A stretch of DNA of 29,861 bases, taken from Hypsibius dujardini. Taxonomy: Eukaryota; Tardigrada; Eutardigrada; Parachela; Hypsibiidae. The notes beneath the pieces are model-generated. The model was given only the letters and a program-made list of their open reading frames with translations, searched no databases and had not been told where the DNA came from. Below, in pieces: positions 1 to 10,168 of this stretch. The stretch spans positions 1 through 29,861 of the forward strand of contig LRSR01005809.1 of NCBI GenBank assembly GCA_001579985.1, given 5' to 3'. How positions within the stretch are numbered: the stretch's first letter is position 1; every line of letters starts with the position of its first letter. The position numbers were made by a program, and so were the translations under genes.

Positions 1-295
1 CGCGACTTCATCTTCCGAAGACAATTTTTGGAGTCACTAAAAAGAGCTCGTAAAAAAATGTTGAGACAAATCTTTCAAGAAGTCACGGCAAGTCTCACTT
101 TTGAGAGTAGAGTTGTAAATCACATCCATCCGGCTGCCAAACCGTTGCTTCGATTGATGGCTGTGCCAGCGCACCATCTTTCATCAGGACCTCGCATGTG
201 TCTATGGGAAGAAGAGTCCTCATCCGAGGAACAACACAAACGTAGTAAACAATCGCTCCAATTGTCAAGGTCCACACGGTGCGATCCCATGGCAT
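1..295 (-). CDS. CASD1: CASD1-like sialate O-acetyltransferase, N-terminal exons (partial)
   Basis: The family transfers acetyl groups to sialic acid in the Golgi, using a lumenal SGNH/PC-esterase domain followed by a multi-pass acyltransferase. Seen here: exon 1 at 295-99 (ATG at 295) and exon 2 at 36-1, separated by a 62-bp GTGAGA...TTTTTAG intron (98-37). The join makes codon AAT and keeps the frame open to the window edge. The product starts with a short cytoplasmic stub, then one signal-anchor segment (about residues 7-23). A lumenal stretch follows with TCEVLMKDG, TVWQPDGCDLQLYSQ and, after the splice, NDSKNCLRK. These match in order the SCEYLL, VWQP.(G/S)C...Y and KNCL landmarks just before the catalytic GDS block of CASD1. 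The catalytic residues lie outside the window, so activity cannot be judged. Other PC-esterase proteins (NXPE-like) share part of this pattern; the spacing fits CASD1 better. Confidence 0.72.
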
Positions 296-329
296 AATTG
301 CGCTGTCACAGATGCTTCATCGCGGCAAA

Positions 330-389
330 AACAAACACACACACACAGACACAGACACACAGACACGCACACACAGACACAGACACAGG
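330..389. repeat. (CA)n / (ACAGAC)n microsatellite
   Basis: Interrupted CA and ACAGAC units, about 60 bp, just upstream of the CASD1-like start codon. The complementary hexamer (TGTCTG)n recurs at 16905-17012 and 18558-18687. Open frames across it are low-complexity artefacts. Confidence 0.9.
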
Positions 390-603
390 CAGGTCTTTCG
401 TGTACTGCAGTATAGCTCATGTCAATACCCTCCTACGTGTTGTAGGCAGGAGCACAGTTGATTTATACGTGTTTGTGAAAACACAGAACGTACACGTGGT
501 TCATGGGCAAAAACTAGACTGCATGCGCCCTTGGGCCCATCTTTTGTACCGCTACGCGTCTGTAGAGTCGCTCACTGCACGAGCACACACACTGAGTGAT
601 ATA

Positions 604-841
604 CAGAGGGTCCGCCAGCAACGAGAAGATAGTCCATGTGAGCGATGGGCCAAAATGGCTCCCTTTATCTTACAATTAGTTTCTGCAGTCATGATTATGG
701 TGTTTGGTTTGTTGTCATTTGAAACGCCTGGTTCAATGATCGGGGAGCCGTATGGGACAGACGGACAAACTTTTTAATTATGTTTACTATGGTGGGCGGC
801 TCGAATAAAAAACTGTCCGCGTGTTGCTGGCGGACCCTCTG
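604..841. mobile_element. TA-flanked MITE, 238 bp
   Basis: The ends are inverted copies of CAGAGGGTCCGCCAGCAAC (604-622 and 823-841). Similarity extends about 12 bp inward with mismatches. Each end abuts TA (602-603 and 842-843), as expected for Tc1/mariner/pogo-type insertion. There is no transposase inside. The rest of 296-1042 shows no recognisable gene. Confidence 0.85.
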
Positions 842-1042
842 TAAACAGCGACACCCTGTCATATGAACAGACATTGAAAGGATCAAAAAGTGCCATGCAT
901 TGAGAATGATAATACAGTCAGCCCCAAGGAAAACTTCGGTCACGTGACTTTTGCTGTTCAAACTGGCCGAAAACTCCGCCCTAAACTGCGCCGTTTCTGA
1001 CGACCAATCCGAACATGCAGCGTACACGTCATGCATGATTAT

Positions 1043-1457
1043 ACATTATATTTCGAATCAAACGCGAGCAAGCAAGCAATAAAAAAGTGAAATAACAGGA
1101 ATAAAAATTTGAACAATTCAAACCACGAGAAAAAAACAACTTCGGCATCGGGAAATTTAAATATCACAAACATTTTGAAAAACTGAGTTTATAACTTGAA
1201 TTTAACACATTGAACCTCAATATTCCGATCGAAACTCGGAATCCTGCATAAATTTATCAATCCGTGCAGGCATGGAGTCCTACAGTATAAATTGCCATTG
1301 CTGCTTCAGGAGGAATTCGGTTCATTTGTTTGTTTGGTGGGCCATTCGGTTCAATTACCTGCATCTCCTAATATCGAGAACATTCTATTGGCACACTTGT
1401 CGCACCTCAACTCTCTCTATGCGTAAATAGTCTATGTTGTGCAGGCGGAGTTTTTCT
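1043..1457 (+). repeat. Dispersed repeat family R1, copy A (internally deleted)
   Basis: Nearly identical over long blocks to 7604-8215, beginning ACATTATATTTCGAATCAAA and ending around GGCGGAGTTTTTC. Copy A lacks about 200 bp present in copy B (roughly 7876-8085). No coding capacity or terminal repeats recognised; the family may be a non-autonomous element. Confidence 0.85.
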
Positions 1458-1531
1458 TGGGGCTGACTGTACTGTGCTCAGATCAGTGCAGCCTAAAAAG
1501 GTGCGAAAATATCAACTTCACGCGGATGGAG

Positions 1532-1781
1532 ACAGTGGCGGATTGAGGTTGGCTCGAAGGGCATGGCAACTCATCTTGGAGGGGGTGACAAAATCCCCCC
1601 CCCTTGCCGGGCCGTGGGGGGAGGGGTCAAGCTTAACGTGTAAAGAGCCCAGAAATTTTTGCCCCACCCCCTCCAGCACACGTTTTATTCCCTCCAGCCA
1701 ATTAGACGTGTGCTGAATTCCCTCCAGCGCGTGGGGGGGGGGGAACAATGGCTCGGTCGGCCCAACAATCAATCCGCCAGT
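1532..1781. mobile_element. hAT-type MITE, 250 bp, with poly-G/C tracts
   Basis: Imperfect terminal inverted repeats: left ACAGTGGCGGATTGAGG, right reverse complement ACTGGCGGATTGATTG. Flanking 8-mers GGATGGAG (1524-1531) and GGATGGAA (1782-1789) match at 7 of 8 positions, the target-duplication length of hAT elements. The interior has runs of C (about 1594-1602) and G (about 1733-1743) and repeats of CCCTCCAGC. Long frames on both strands here are compositional. Confidence 0.7.
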
Positions 1782-2006
1782 GGATGGAAATGGGCGGTTG
1801 CCAAAATGTGTCTTAAGCGAATTAGCAGACCGTTCCAAAGGGATGGTGAACTTGAGCTCACATATCAGTTTCGCAGACATTGTTGTTTGGAGCACAATAT
1901 ACACGCAAGTTGTTATTTCCGACGTGATCGCAGGTGATAGATTTTGGTGGGTGGGTCCATAAGAGGTAGAAGTCTAACACGTTCGAATTAGTGTTGCTGG
2001 ACGTTA

Positions 2007-2756
2007 CTGTAGAGTCCCGACCCATCCGTGGCACTTTTTGGACCCCCCAGTAAATCAGACCCGGTCGGCCAAAACAACTGTTACGCTTCAATCGATCAAT
2101 CAAGCGCTTGTTTCTCCCCTAATTGCTGACCGAAAATTTCGGAGCTGTAAAAATATCAGTCAATCGAGCAATATCAATATAAAACTTTATTACATTTACA
2201 AATCTGACTCCATCTTTTCACCATCACCAGATCCTTCACCAAACTCTTCCTCGGCAAAAAAGCTCATTTCTGAAAAGTCTTGATTTTCATCATCACCGAC
2301 CACTTCCTCGCCGATTTCACCGCTGATTTGATTCCTGTCTATTATTTCGGCTTTCACGAAAGAATTCCGAACAGTATCAAAATCAACTGCTTCCCAAGCC
2401 GCAGAAACCATGTTGATGAAGTCCTGCCGGCCAGGTTTTTTTAGGTATCCTCCTTTCGTTTGAGCGTTGTTGTCAAGGCGCCACTTGTGATACTCCGCCT
2501 TGTAGAAGGACTTGAACACTCGATTCACCATAACGTCAAGTGGTTGCCATTTTCCCGTCATTCCAGCAGGAAAAACGAGATGAATCAATCAGTCGACTGC
2601 AGGAAGGAAGGATGAAAACTGCAACTGTGAATTGCTTACGCAATAAATCAATCGACATGTGCGGTCTTGTGGTTCGCACATTTTTGCAATCAATAAAAAT
2701 GGTCGCTTTTTACTGTGTGATGACGTAGGTGCCACGGACGGGTCGGGACTTTACAG
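2007..2756 (-). mobile_element. pogo/Tigger-type DNA transposon, internally deleted, 750 bp
   Basis: Terminal inverted repeats of about 29 bp (2007-2035 and 2728-2756) begin CTGTARAGTCCCGACCC and differ at only a few positions. TA lies directly outside each end (2005-2006, 2757-2758). The interior keeps only the 3' end of a DDE transposase on the minus strand (2196-2588), so most of the coding region is lost. Close similarity of the two ends suggests fairly recent movement. Confidence 0.87.
2196..2588 (-). pseudogene. C-terminal fragment of pogo/Tigger-like DDE transposase
   Basis: About 130 residues. FPAGMTGKWQPLDVMVNRVF matches the segment just before the last catalytic acidic residue in pogo/Tigger/Jerky-type DDE transposases, where the usual form is (I/F)P.GMT...QPLDV..N..FK. 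A Trp-rich helix and a very acidic tail follow (EIGEEVVGDDENQDFSEM and onward), also typical. No ATG begins the homologous part, and the DNA-binding HTH/CENP-B region and first catalytic Asp are missing. The right-hand terminal repeat lies only about 140 bp beyond. It is a relic of the 2007-2756 element and cannot encode an active enzyme. Confidence 0.8.
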
Positions 2757-2970
2757 TAATACGGGCAATGATGCAGGTAACATGACATCAAAGGTGAAGC
2801 CTCTGAAAAAGGTCATAATGACACGCACCATTAAATTACAGTTCCACTTAAGTGACACGCAGGCACTACTACAAATACTCATATATTCAGGTGGTTTATA
2901 CACTTCTGGGTGTGCATGATCAAGTTGAGCATATTTATTTTATTTCTACAGCTTTGAGGCGCTTTTGAGA

Positions 2971-4298
2971 ATGAATGACAACGTCAGTTCCGTCAACACC
3001 TCCATGTTCCATAATTACACCCAAAACCCTGTCGACAGCTCCATCGAAAGGTCTTCCTTACGGGTATGGTTCGCCATCTTCCTCGCACTCTCACTTATCG
3101 GAATCCTGACCAACGGTTTACTCTTTCTCGTCATAATTCGCTCCCGAACACTAAGATCCGGCGCGGGTGTTCTCATCCTCCACGTGATCACTAACTGCTT
3201 CATCACCTGCGCCATCCATAACCCCATTCATGGTATCCTCATCTACGGCGACAACGTTTGGTTCGCCCGTCCTCGCAACATCTGCAAATACGTCCACTTC
3301 CTGCTGGGATTGACTCAGTTCGCTAACAACTGGGCCGAGGCGTCTCTGGCCGTCAACCGTCTGGTCGCTATCGTTTTTCCTTTCGCCTACAAAGCCTGGT
3401 CAACACGAAAGGTCACTTTAGGGATGATCGTCATGAGTTGGCTGATAGCGATAGCCTGTTACATGCCCTATGTTTTGGAGGTCAGCGGCAAATTCATCGT
3501 CACCAAGGAGGGCCAGTGCACCGTTCAGGTGGTCGGCAGTGTGGGGGCCTTCCTCACCTTCTTAGCGGTATATGGACCGTACGGGTTGGTGGGTCTCATC
3601 ATTGCTGTCGTGTTTCTCTTCATGTATTTGCGGGTTTGTTGCTTATCGCAGCGGCCAATTGGGATTGTTAATCCTCAACAGGCTCGGCAAGACGTCATTT
3701 ACCGCCGGCGATTGAGCGTGACGAAGATGCTTTTCATTTCGTTCTTGTTTGACGTGATGTGCATGATGCCGCAAGCCATCTTTTTGACGTCCTTCCCGAG
3801 GATATATATGGAAGGGCCCTTGCTGCGCCTATGGCTTCGTACGTGCCTGGCGCTACAGTACCCAGTCACACCCGTAAGATGATTATGTCAGAAGGTCAAA
3901 TAATTATTCCGATATCATTTGGTCGATTAGCGTATACCAACGTAAACTGATCACTCATGAGTCAAATTCAGCTCTTGGGAGTCGAGTCACGCATTGGTGG
4001 GCAAAGGTCACCAAAGGGTTTCCCCAAATACAGTGGGAGACAGACAGTGTGCTGCAATTGCTGCTACGTGTGCTGCAATTGGCCCCTTAACCCTTAATCT
4101 AACTGACAGGTTGTCTAATTACGCTTTTTTTGTTAGGTGATTCTGTTCGTTTGTAACGACGACTATCAGTCCCATCTTTGGAGGTGGCAAAGCTCCCTGA
4201 GGCGACATCTTTGGCCCGACAGATCTAGCAATCGAGTGACGCCGAAGAACCCTACCCACAGTGTGGTGTCCTCGCTTCAGGTGGATGTGGAACTGTGA
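2971..4298 (+). CDS. Rhodopsin-like GPCR 1 (two exons, 354 aa)
   Basis: Exon 1 2971-3873, intron 3874-4136 (GTAAGA...TTGTTAG, phase 0), exon 2 4137-4298. The start is the first in-frame ATG; sequons NVS, NTS and NYT mark an extracellular N-terminus. TM1 about 33-56 (GILTNG), basic ICL1 RSRTLRSGAG, TM2 67-90, WF in ECL1, TM3 with Cys105, NRL at 129-131 in place of DRY, TM4 150-168, ECL2 Cys183 (GQC), TM5 193-219 with PYG, TM6 252-273 with CMMP in place of CWxP. TM7 spans the splice as YPVTP|VILFVCNDDY, so NPxxY is TPVIL. Helix 8 is Trp/basic-rich and the tail is about 40 residues. Presumably a plasma-membrane receptor; ligand unknown. A pyrimidine-rich TTTCTACAG at 2943-2951 could be a 5'-UTR splice acceptor. 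No frame damage seen. Confidence 0.9.
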
Positions 4299-5014
4299 AA
4301 TTGAAGTGCTTCGCAAGATGAAATGATTTGATTGCGCGATGTTCACGCGTTGGATTTTCGCGAGTGAGAAACGTATCGCGGATGGGTGAACCTTGAACAA
4401 GCTGTAAATGCCAATAGACTCCAAGTGAGGTTAAATTAGTTTCTGCTGTTTTTTCTGTCAATCACAAATTTAATCTCTCAATAAGAGGCCGTTGCATGGA
4501 AAAGAGCAGCGACATTCCATTCCACATCCTTCCCGAAGCTCTTGACTTTGCCCGGTCCATCTCCCCATTGCCTTGACAGTGTATATGACTGTTCATATAA
4601 ACAGATCTAAATCTTGTGACTACGTATGTCTTCAGATGTCTGCAGCCTCACGCGTGAGGACGAATTCGGATTCCCATCCGGGTACATAGACATCAGACAC
4701 TGAAACAATGAGACACGTGCGTAAAAGGGATGCTTGAAGCAGGGCATTTGAGGATGTTGCAGGTGTGACTCCTAAATGAAGCCAATTTGCAATCAAAGAT
4801 CACGAGAACGCAGATGATTGTCGTAATAGCAACAACCTAAAAGGCACCTCCCTCTCTGCCCCACGATTTGATGGGACAGAGTCTAAAGCTGTACAGAGAC
4901 GTGTGAGGATGGCACGAATCAGTGCCGATAATCGCAAGAAGAAGCTGTAAAATCAAAGCTACAATTTGTACCTTGGAACCAGAAGGCAATGCCACGTTGG
5001 TAGTATCGCCGAAA
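4299..5014. other. Spacer between receptors 1 and 2
   Basis: No gene recognised. A 14-bp perfect palindrome CCTCACGCGTGAGG lies near 4647-4660. The frame of receptor 2 is open back to 4922 but has no ATG before 5015, so that extension is taken as untranslated. Confidence 0.5.
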
Positions 5015-6149
5015 ATGTTCAATTCCAGCGCATTTAATTGGTCGTCCAGTGCCAAAAACATCAGCGAAAATAATCAAACTGCTTGGCGTTTCCACTCTGA
5101 GCGGTCTTCATTGACCGTGTGGTTCGCCACGTTCGTCGCCTTCTCCCTGTTTGGCATCCTCACCAATGGGATACTCTTCAGCGTCATAATCCGTTCACGA
5201 GCCCTGCGATCCGGAGCTGGCCTGCTGATCCTACACGTCCTCGCGAACGGCTTCGTCGAGAACGCCGTGCATAATCCCATCCATGGCATCCTCATCTACG
5301 GGGACAACGTTTGGTTCGTCCGTCCACACGGTATCTGTACATACGTCCACGTCCTCATGGGCTTCACCCAGTTTGCCAACAACTGGGCCGAGGCGTCGCT
5401 GGCCGTCAACCGCCTGGTCGCAGTGATCTTTCCCTTCGCCTACAAAGTTTGGTCAACGCGAAAGGTCACCGGAATGATGATCGTCCTGTCTTGGCTCATA
5501 TCTGTAGCATCCTACCTCCCTAACTGTTTTGGGGTGGGCGGTCAATTTTACGCCACGGAACAGGGCCAGTGTACGGTTCAAATTTTCAACAAGTTCGGCA
5601 GTTTTCTAGTCGCCGTGGCTGTTTACGTTCCGTATGGAATAGTCGGAATTATTACAGTTTTTTTGTTCCTCTTCATGTACGTACGAGGGTTCGGGGGTTA
5701 TCGTGGGCGGGGTGCTCCGTGGAGGCCGGGATCGCAGCAGGATGTGCTTTACCGAAGGCGACTAACGGTGACAAACATGCTGCTGATGTCGTTCCTCTTT
5801 GACGTGATGTGCGCGGTGCCGTTGCCCATTTTTCTGGCGTCCTTTCCGTCAGTCTACGCGGGCAATCCGTTATTGCGCTTATGGCTGCGGTCATGTTTGG
5901 CGTTGCAGTATCCAATCACACCCGTAATGACATCTTACATTCTAAAAACGGTCTCATATTTGATTCACATGTTCGCTCTTTCAGGTGATTCTGTTCGCGT
6001 GCAATGACGATTACCAATCACATTTCTGGAAGTGGATGCGGTCGATAAGGAGAACGACCTGCGTCTGTGGTGTCAAAAGACGAGTGCATCCCAAGAGGAA
6101 TCCAACGCAGAGTGGAGTCTTCACACTTCAGGCGGATGTGGGGAGATAA
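5015..6149 (+). CDS. Rhodopsin-like GPCR 2 (two exons, 357 aa)
   Basis: Exon 1 5015-5923, a 61-bp intron 5924-5984 (GTAATG...CTTTCAG), exon 2 5985-6149. The ATG at 5015 (MFNSSAFNWSS) aligns with the start of receptor 6 (MFNISSFNWTS), and no earlier in-frame ATG exists. Four N-glycosylation sequons (NSS, NWS, NIS, NQT) precede TM1. Shared family blocks: GILTNG, RSRALRSGAG, NPIHGILIYGDN, FANNWAEASLAVNRL, WSTRKVT, GQC in ECL2, YVPYGIVG in TM5, RRRLTVTNM at the TM6 entry and CAVP in place of CWxP. TM7 reads ITP|VILFACNDDYQSHFW across the splice. If the intron is retained, the frame runs only to a stop at 6007 and the end of TM7 is replaced, so splicing is needed for a normal receptor. Donor GTAATG is weaker than the GTAAGA of its paralogues. 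Confidence 0.9.
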
Positions 6150-6240
6150 CAAGGCTGAGGTAAGAGTCTACGAGGGAGACCCCAAATTTGAGCAAGGCAC
6201 AGCGGAGCGGAGCAGAGCACTGAATTCCTTAAGTGCAACT

Positions 6241-6330
6241 GCGTGCCTGCGTGCCTGCCACCCTGTCTGTCTGCCTGTCTGCCTGCCTGCCTGCCTCCTT
6301 GCCTGCCTGCCTGCCTCCTTGCCTGTATGT

Positions 6331-6377
<47 letters not shown>

Positions 6378-6397
6378 CTTGCCTGCCTGCCTTCTTG

Positions 6398-6433
<36 letters not shown>

Positions 6434-6440
6434 CATGCCC
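6241..6440. repeat. (TGCC)n tetranucleotide satellite
   Basis: About 200 bp of TGCC/CTGC units with occasional TCCTTGCC and TGTC variants, beginning about 90 bp past the stop of receptor 2, so it may lie in its 3' UTR. Because 4 and 3 are coprime, it opens all frames as Cys/Leu/Pro or Gly/Arg/Gln repeats; none of these is a gene. Confidence 0.95.
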
Positions 6441-7603
6441 AAGTTTGATGAGACCATCCTTCATCGAATCTATAATAATGCAAAGGCAATCTTTCTAAGG
6501 AACGTTCACATTTTTTTCCCCGGTATCAGGTGGCAATTAAAACGAAAACGGTAAACCCGTATGATACCAGATGGAGTTAGAACGAGAGCAATTAAGACAG
6601 CCATCCAAGTGAAATACTACCCACACGGAAGCTGGTTCTCCGTTGGACGGAGGGGCGGTCCGTCCGACAAATGGACGGCTCGAAAAGATAGTTACCTGTC
6701 TTCTGCCCTGATCGCCGACTCTTCGGATTAACGGTCTAGCTTTGGGAATGACCCTTTTACCTTCTGGACCGCCCACAGGGAATTCGGGCTGACCGTTTAC
6801 TCAGCTTGTTTTGGATGAATAGATGGGGTGACAGAAGGAGGGATAGGCATTCCGGTCGGTCTGGCGGTTGCAAGCCTGGTGGCGTGATGACGAGAAAGCA
6901 CCTCTTCAGACGCCTTTTTCTGTGTAAATCTCGAGTGCAAACTCGCTCTCATCTTCACAGCACTACGATGGTTAGCAGCTGGAATTAGTGTAACAACCTT
7001 CAGTAAAGTTCCTGCAACCGCTTTTCCGGTGCAGCTAAATAACACTCATCAAGACGAAGTTTTAACCGTTTCTAATTAGTCGAACAGATTTGTCATTTTC
7101 TGCTTCTTCTTCGTGTTTGGAGACCTCACATAGCGGTCTCATGTTCAATCTCTGCCGTTAGATAATCCGGTTGGAGGCTTTAAGGTTGGGTCTTTTTTCT
7201 TCTTTTCGAAGTAAATCCCCGTAAGCAACGACAGCCACCCACGCAAGTCCCGTTTCAGTGGAAAAGCGGGCATCGTAACAACCGGATGACATAACACTAA
7301 ATTTCCGTTCCAAACTCGCACAGTCGATATTCAAAAAAGTTGCTCCGATAAAATACAATCAAAGTTTTGCGCCTACCTTTGATCCACGTTTCCGATCATG
7401 AGTGACTGATTTGAGTGCCGCGAGAGGGAGAAGGGAACGGAAACGAGATGGACACGACACTGACTTCATGTTGTGAGGGTCGAGCCGAGAGCTCGAACGC
7501 TCACCATAAGAATAAACAGACACACCCAATCATCCAATCATAACATAAAAATATGTAGTGGGGCGGGGCCTGCGAGGCACTGCCCTAACACTGCTCTAAC
7601 AAT
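6441..7603. other. Gene-poor spacer
   Basis: No protein family, RNA gene or terminal repeat recognised. Minus-strand frames of 66-82 residues (6537-6776, 6797-7045, 7158-7358) match nothing known to me and lack supporting splice context. About 7380-7600 is unique-looking AT/GC-mixed sequence leading into repeat R1 copy B. Confidence 0.4.
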
Positions 7604-8215
7604 ACATTATATTTCGAATCAAACGCGAGCAAGCAAGCAATAAAAAAGTGAAATAACAGGAATAAAAATTTGAACAATTCAAACCATGAGAAAAAAAACA
7701 ACTTCAAGACCGGAAAATTTAAACATCACAAACATTTGAAAAACAAATTTAATGACTAGAATTTAAAAGGTTAAATCTCAATACTCCGATTGAAATCGGA
7801 ATCCTGCATAATTAATTAATCCGTGCAGGCATGGAGTCCTACAGTATGAACTGCCATTGTTGCTTCAGGAGGAATTAACCTTCCGTTGATCATTTTGAAA
7901 AACAAATGTTACTAAATCAAGCCGATCAAGAGCGAGAGCAACGACAGAAAAAAGCACAGTCATAAACAGCTGATTGAGAATTCGAATTCGGTTACTTTGG
8001 GCAGTTTCCCTGCGGTTAAGTCATCAGTTGTTGCAGTCCTATCCACACGTAAATTGCTATTTGTTTTTCGAAATTGCGAGATAAGCCAATGTTTGGTGGG
8101 CCATTCGGTTCAATTAACTGCGTCTCGTAATATCGAGAACATTCTATTGGCACACTTGTTGCACCACATCTCTTTCTATGCGCAGAAATTCTTTATTGTG
8201 CAAGCGGAGTTTTTC
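7604..8215 (+). repeat. Dispersed repeat family R1, copy B (longer copy)
   Basis: Longer partner of 1043-1457; the shared blocks are about 7604-7876 and 8085-8215. The extra middle part contains no recognisable gene. The ends are not inverted repeats. Confidence 0.85.
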
Positions 8216-8285
8216 AGGAGATTGTTTTAACTTCGAACGATTTTTCAAAGGAGAAACGCAACATGTCTTCACATATTTTGTTTCG

Positions 8286-8826
8286 AATTAATGTAATATT
8301 ACGGATGATCTATGGAATTTTGTCGGCTGGCTTGGAGAACTTGTTTTTGGTCCAGAATACAGTGGAAGATTCCACTTCCTTCGATGTTTGACTGTCAAAA
8401 CTTGGACTTTAGAAAAAACGGTTTAATGTTACGATTGTTTTATTGCGCCACACCAAAGTCAGTTTTGAGTCAACTGGGATCAGCAGAATATTTTTTCGAT
8501 ATCGGGGAGTCGAGTTACGGTTCATTTCTGGAATGTCACTCGAAAGTTTCCGCTAGGGTCAGAGAATAGTTTATAGCTCCGCCCTCTGGAATAGAAGTAA
8601 GACTCGGTTAATGTTAGTCGATTTTAGTTTGAATTCAACTCGGAGTCGCGTAAAAAATTGCGGAATCAAACATTTTTCAAAAATCGAACTTTTACAGTCA
8701 AAATCGGGAGAAATGGTTTCATCCAGTGTGTTCAGGATTTGGAAAGTTTGGCCAAAAATAACTTCTTGAGACCGCGCCGGTTACATAGTTTTATACAGTA
8801 AATCATCCGTATTATTGCACTAATTT
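8286..8826. mobile_element. Inverted-repeat element (MITE-like), about 540 bp
   Basis: Left AATTAATGTAATATTACGG (8286-8304), then ATGATCTATGG. The right end (8796-8826), read in reverse complement, is AATTAGTGCAATAATACGG followed by ATGATTTACTG. No clean target duplication is visible, so edges are approximate. No transposase inside; the open frame at 8312-8569 has no recognisable family. Confidence 0.6.
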
Positions 8827-8933
8827 GCAAAATAAAACAGATGCAATCTGCGTTCCCCCTCTGAAAATTGTCCCAATTGAGGCTGCAGAATGTGATTCAG
8901 TTCGTTTTAATATCTCGAACAAGCTGAATACTA

Positions 8934-9218
8934 AAAGTATTCAAAGTTCGCTTATTGGCAGCGTTCATTTGGCTATTTCAAACTCGCTAATCTCCCTGGT
9001 TTTGCACGCTCTTGCAACGGTGATACGAGGACACGCCCCCCGGCTTAGCTGAGGCTCTGCGTCCTTCACATGGACCAATCACAAGACAGGTGCACACAAT
9101 TAGCGAGCAGATAAACGAGAAACAGAGCTGCTTTTCTCGCTCATCTTCAAAATCAGGGAGATTAGCGAGTTTGAAAGAGCGAAATAAACGCTGCAAATAA
9201 ACGAAGTTTGAATACCCT
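8934..9218. mobile_element. TA-type MITE family M1, copy 1 (285 bp)
   Basis: Same family as 9860-10166. Terminal inverted repeats reach about 70 bp, running from the GTATTC ends inward to CTCGCTAATCTCCCTG. TA precedes the left end (8932-8933); the right flank is GA, so this copy has decayed or lost its duplication. Confidence 0.85.
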
Positions 9219-9859
9219 GAAATGTTGTAAAAGGCGAAGCGCATTCGCGAATGCGTGGTATGACCTTTCACAGACTCGATCAGGCTGACCTCCAGGAAGT
9301 AACAGCACATCAGCACTTTAACAGTGAATCAGCACTTGAACATTTAGTTCGTCGAAGACTGAACATAGGCTCAGTCTTCAGCGAAATGAATAATTATTAG
9401 CACGCAAGCGCAAGTGGCAGTCTTTTTAAAAAGTACTCAAACATCCCCTCATTTAGTTCGTACTCCGCTGCACGTGAAGATAACGACACTACTCACGCTG
9501 CATTAGAGACTCAACTCGAGCATGGCCGACCCCGTGATCAGCCGTTCTTCACGTCCTTCTCACTCGGAATTCGTCAAACGGTATATCGAGAACCTTTCGG
9601 TCTATTGCCCATTTTGAATTCATGTCCTGATTACCGTAGCTTGAATATGTTGATTCATTGAACGGCTAATTATTTCGACGCTAAACGTCGACAGTGACTT
9701 TTCGTATTTTGTCTCGCTCATTTTTAGAACACAATTTCGTTTTCAAAGACACTTGGCGGTACTCTTTGAAGAGGGCCACATTCTGCCTTGGCAACCAAAA
9801 CGGCTACGGTTATCCTCACTCTCACGCCATTTATTCGACCAATGTTCGCTGATGTACTA
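9219..9859. other. Spacer between two M1 elements
   Basis: No gene recognised. A 31-codon ATG frame starts at 9523 (MADPVISRSSRPSHSEFVKR) and ends at a stop near 9616. It could be a first coding exon, but no partner exon was identified. A 9-bp-stem hairpin GAAGACTGA...TCAGTCTTC lies near 9354-9379. Confidence 0.35.
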
Positions 9860-10166
9860 AGGGTATTCAAAGTTGGCTTATTTGCAGCGATCATTTCGCT
9901 ATTTCAAACTCGCTAATCTCCCTGGTTTTGCACGCGCTTGCAACGGTGATACGAGGACACGCCCCCTGGCTTACCTGAGGCTGTGTCTCCTTCGCTAATC
10001 TCAACTCACATGGACCACTCACAAGACAGATGCACACAATTAGCGAGCAGATAAGCGAGAAAAAGAGCTCCTTGGCTGCTTTTTTCGCTCATCTTCAAAA
10101 ACAGGGAGATTAGCGAGTATGAATTAGCGAAATAATCACTGCAAATAAGCCAACTCTGAATACCCT
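9860..10166. mobile_element. TA-type MITE family M1, copy 2 (307 bp)
   Basis: Left AGGGTATTCAAAGTTGGC; the right end reads AGGGTATTCAGAGTTGGC in reverse complement. The arms stay nearly complementary for about 70 bp, through CTCGCTAATCTCCCTG. TA abuts both ends (9858-9859, 10167-10168). Non-coding. The long arms would make a strong RNA hairpin if transcribed. Confidence 0.92.
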
Positions 10167-10168
10167 TA

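Noticed and set aside
298-777. 159-codon plus-strand frame
   Set aside because: Runs through a microsatellite and a MITE, with no family resemblance.
1474-1904. Frames on both strands rich in Pro/Gly/Ser
   Set aside because: They coincide with G/C homopolymer tracts of the hAT-type MITE; no domain or splice context.
2965-2970. Two-codon extension of receptor 1
   Set aside because: TTG start codon; the first ATG is at 2971.
4922-5014. 31-residue N-terminal extension of receptor 2
   Set aside because: Begins with GTG, not ATG; paralogues start at the position equal to 5015.
6067-6554. Several overlapping Cys/Leu/Pro-rich and Gly/Arg/Gln-rich frames
   Set aside because: All are readings of the (TGCC)n array; a 4-bp unit cycles through all frames and gives no real protein.
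6537-7358. Minus-strand frames of 66-82 codons that might be exons
   Set aside because: No family match, no convincing start or splice-site set linking them.
9523-9616. Short ATG frame MADPVISRSSRPSHSEFVKR...
   Set aside because: Could be a first exon, but no downstream exon was recognised; kept only as a note in the spacer entry.
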